Of a DNA stretch of 8,215 nucleotides, positions 6,286 through 8,215 are shown piece after piece; position 1 is the stretch's first letter, and each line of letters starts with the position of its first letter. Position numbers and translations under genes: made by a program. Under the pieces are notes generated by a model, which was given only the letters and a program-made list of their open reading frames with translations, searched no databases and had not been told where the DNA came from. The stretch spans positions 1-8,215 of the forward strand of contig WFOP01000247.1 in assembly GCA_015487985.1 (NCBI GenBank). Direction: 5' to 3'. The DNA comes from Hyphomicrobiales bacterium. Its GTDB lineage: Bacteria > Pseudomonadota > Alphaproteobacteria > Rhizobiales > Devosiaceae.

Positions 6286-7140
6286 ATGAAAACTGTGTAT
6301 TTTTCAAACAAGCAAAAGCCGTGGCTTTTTAGAAAATCAGTTTTTCTTTTTTCCCATTCCCTGGCATCAATCGCGCCATCGCTGGCCATAAAATTTTCAA
6401 AAAAATTATTGTTCAACCCGTTTAGCCGGCGCCAATATAAATTCAGGAGAGTTCCCCAGCCGCAGAACTACATTGTGCCAATTTCAATGGGAGATATTTC
6501 GTGCCTGAAATTCGGAAACGGGAAAAATCATATTTTACTCATTCATGGCTGGGGTGATACAGCCCTGCGTTTTTCCCCGCTGATCAAAACCCTGCTGGAG
6601 GGTGACAACACCATCTGGTGCTTTGATCATATTGGCCACGGCAATAGTTTTGGCAGTTATTCTCATCTTTTCGGCTGCATTGAAGGCGTAGAGGCTGTGT
6701 GCGAATTTATTCACACCAAAGGGCACCGGATAAATAAAATCGTCACCCATTCCATGGGCGGGCTGGCTTTGCTGAACATGCCGGCCAGCTTTTTGTCAGA
6801 TAAAAAAATCGCAATTATTTCCATGCCGGTAAAGTTCTTTGAAGCCATGTTTCAAAAGCTGGATAATCTGGGGTTTTCACAAAAACTGATGGATATTTCG
6901 CTTAACAGGGTTTCAAAGGAATATGCGACAGAGTGGCACACTTTATTGCCCGATGCGCATCGGCACAAAATTGGCGCCGATTTCACCTTCATTCATGACA
7001 AAGATGACGAATTTTCCGCCCACAAAAACATTCAGGATTTCCTTGAAACCCTCGACTGCAATTTTATCTCGACATCTGGCCTCGGTCATAACGGGATAAT
7101 GAAAGACCCAGCAACGCTCAAACAAATCAATAGCTTATAG
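6286..7140 (+). CDS. Alpha/beta-fold hydrolase, substrate unknown
   Basis: A 284-residue putative serine hydrolase. The oxyanion-hole motif HGWGD is at 87-91, and DHIGHGNS (114-121) matches the usual D-x-x-G-H-G-x-S turn. The nucleophile is S156 in THSMGG, a variant of G-x-S-x-G with threonine first. The probable acid is D241 (four residues after H237) and the base H268 (GLGHNG). About 60 basic and hydrophobic residues precede the fold, including KKLLFNPFSRR; similar N-termini occur in a family of bacterial hydrolases annotated only as alpha/beta hydrolase. No Shine-Dalgarno stands at the right distance from the ATG at 6286, so translation may be weak or coupled, or the true start may differ. 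The 5' part is visibly richer in A and T than carA. It ends facing the MarR gene (44-base gap). Esterase, lipase or other activities cannot be told apart from sequence. Confidence 0.85.
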   Translation: MKTVYFSNKQKPWLFRKSVFLFSHSLASIAPSLAIKFSKKLLFNPFSRRQYKFRRVPQPQNYIVPISMGDISCLKFGNGKNHILLIHGWGDTALRFSPLIKTLLEGDNTIWCFDHIGHGNSFGSYSHLFGCIEGVEAVCEFIHTKGHRINKIVTHSMGGLALLNMPASFLSDKKIAIISMPVKFFEAMFQKLDNLGFSQKLMDISLNRVSKEYATEWHTLLPDAHRHKIGADFTFIHDKDDEFSAHKNIQDFLETLDCNFISTSGLGHNGIMKDPATLKQINSL

Positions 7141-7184
7141 TGTTTGTTCGCTTGGCCTTGGTGCGCAAAAGTCAGCCCGACACT
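7141..7184. other. Short convergent gap between hydrolase and MarR genes
   Basis: Forty-four bases separate the two facing stop codons. I see no stem longer than three base pairs and no T-run that would make a good terminator for either gene, so the two transcripts may overlap. Confidence 0.4.
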
Positions 7185-7634
7185 CTAAGTGCGCCTCTTA
7201 TCCAGATATTCCCTGATTTCAACCAATGCGGGCAGTGCCCTGGATATGCGCTCAAGGTCCACCTCTTCCCCCATTGCGATGAGTTCAGGCTCAAGAGCCT
7301 CAAGCGCCGCCAGCCGCGCCTTGGTCCCTTTTTCAGTTAAATAGACCAGTTTGGAGCGGCCATCCCTTGGATGGGCACGCTCCTCGATCAGTTGGCGCTT
7401 TGCCAGTTTGTCCAGCGTATTACTCATGCTTGCCCGACTGACCTGAAACGCATCGGCAATTTTGTGCGGGGCCTGCCCCTCCCCCAAACGCGTTAAATGA
7501 TTAAGCACCCCGAAATGGGAAATCAGCAACCCGTCCGGCAACCGCTTGTTAAACCCGGTGGTCACCAGTTGCTGAATTATCCCGATTTCAGTCAGCATCT
7601 GAAAAATCAGACGGCTTTGATCCGCTTTATCCAA
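7185..7634 (-). CDS. MarR-family transcriptional regulator
   Basis: A 149-residue winged-helix regulator, expected to act as a dimer that releases DNA on binding a ligand or on oxidation. The N-terminal dimerisation helix covers about 4-28. The helix-turn-helix lies at about 56-80 (HKIADAFQVSRASMSNTLDKL), and the wing at 84-99 has the MarR signature HPRDGRSKLVYLT with D91 and R93. The C-terminal helices complete the dimer interface. It has no cysteine, so direct thiol redox sensing is unlikely. The start is TTG at 7634: an in-frame stop lies a few codons upstream, no ATG or GTG lies between, and the next methionine (codon 13) would remove part of the first helix. GCGGGA of the preceding gene's last codons serves as ribosome site, and the upstream stop is only four bases away, so translation is probably coupled. 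It likely regulates its own operon (inference from context). Confidence 0.9.
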   Translation of the reverse strand: MDKADQSRLIFQMLTEIGIIQQLVTTGFNKRLPDGLLISHFGVLNHLTRLGEGQAPHKIADAFQVSRASMSNTLDKLAKRQLIEERAHPRDGRSKLVYLTEKGTKARLAALEALEPELIAMGEEVDLERISRALPALVEIREYLDKRRT

Positions 7635-7638
7635 ATAA

Positions 7639-8215
7639 CTATCCCGCTATTATCTTCTCATCCAATTGCCAGCGCGGTGTCGGCCCTGTTGCCTGTGCAT
7701 ATCCCAGTCGGGCCAGCATTTGCACGGTGCCCCCGTTTGGCGCAAGTAAAGATTTGCACCTTTCAAAGAGGCCTGCCATTTCCTCATACTCCTGCAATGG
7801 CTGACTGAGCGGTTGCACACCAATCCCAAACCCTGTTGTTGCCAAATTGATCCGCACCCAGTCTATACCGGCCCTGATCTGCTCCTCGCGCGAGTTTCCT
7901 TCGCTCACAATCCACACGAAACCCATCGCTGATTGCACATTGGCCAATACCGCCCTGATGCTTTCGCGATATATCCGTGAATTAACATCCAGCGCCGCCT
8001 CGCGTGAAAGTATCCCGGTCACCGACAAAAACTCAAATAACGGACCTGAAAGGGCAATGCCATCCGGGCTGGCTTCCACCTCATCTTTGCCAATCCGAAA
8101 CAGATCGACACTTTCTTTGTGGGTGCGCAACGTTTTGATTTCCACCAACAGCGCCTCCTCGGTAAGTTCAGTCAATGGCGCCACATATTCTTCATTAATG
8201 CTGGCGCCCACCACC
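7639..8215 (-). CDS. Nitroreductase-like (Acg-type) FMN protein, C-terminal part; 5' end beyond the window
   Basis: About 192 codons are visible and the frame stays open to the right edge; the first visible codons (GTG GTG) are probably internal. The segment resembles the C-terminal half of the Acg family of nitroreductase-fold flavoproteins, usually more than 300 residues. Family-like features are EEQIRAGIDWVRINLATTGFGIGVQPLSQPLQEY (given in part: RAGIDWVRINLATTGFGIG, then VQPLSQPL) and the closing MLARLGYAQATGPTPRW, corresponding to the RxGY region with a conserved final strand. Acg proteins may sequester or reduce flavin; some relatives have export signals, which could not be checked here. 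The MarR gene follows four bases after the stop, so they form one operon. A general nitroreductase is the alternative; the exact substrate is unknown. Confidence 0.7.
   Translation of the reverse strand, partial: VVGASINEEYVAPLTELTEEALLVEIKTLRTHKESVDLFRIGKDEVEASPDGIALSGPLFEFLSVTGILSREAALDVNSRIYRESIRAVLANVQSAMGFVWIVSEGNSREEQIRAGIDWVRINLATTGFGIGVQPLSQPLQEYEEMAGLFERCKSLLAPNGGTVQMLARLGYAQATGPTPRWQLDEKIIAG

Noticed and set aside
7141..7184. Possible hairpin between the converging hydrolase and MarR genes
   Set aside because: Only three base pairs form before mismatches, so no terminator is called.

Overview
The window is a chromosomal, mostly housekeeping segment of an alphaproteobacterium. RpoD has the N-terminal layout and the acidic non-conserved insert typical of that class. 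The order carA / yqeY / dnaG / rpoD, with carA divergent, is the one I know from Hyphomicrobiales (Rhizobiales). The RpoD and CarA sequences also look closest to that order from memory, so I place the organism there with moderate confidence. Base composition is mid-range, without the very high GC of many rhizobia.

Layout. On the minus strand, reading from about 4900 down to 1, come yqeY (GatB/YqeY-domain protein), a small exported YHS-domain protein, DNA primase dnaG and the first 415 codons of the major sigma factor rpoD, which runs off the left edge. A terminator-like hairpin follows the YHS gene, so yqeY plus the YHS gene probably form one unit. dnaG is preceded by about 345 bases without a gene, which hold a REP-like inverted repeat. 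rpoD is preceded by 256 bases rich in inverted repeats. On the plus strand from about 4960, carA (small subunit of carbamoyl-phosphate synthase) starts from a good sigma-70-type promoter, divergent from the yqeY promoter, and is followed 35 bases later by an alpha/beta hydrolase of unknown substrate. carB is not in the window. On the minus strand at the right edge, a 5'-truncated nitroreductase-like (Acg-type) flavoprotein gene runs tightly into a MarR-family regulator that starts with TTG.

How the parts fit. dnaG and rpoD form the classic macromolecular-synthesis neighbourhood (replication priming and core transcription). carA supplies carbamoyl phosphate for pyrimidines and arginine. The nitroreductase and MarR pair looks like a small self-contained stress or redox-responsive operon. 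It converges on the hydrolase gene.

I found no mobile element, CRISPR array, RNA gene or clearly new system. The points most worth a second look are the triple-hairpin leader before rpoD, the REP-like repeat before dnaG, the YHS gene lying between yqeY and dnaG, the AT-rich hydrolase behind carA, and the coupled TTG start of the MarR gene.
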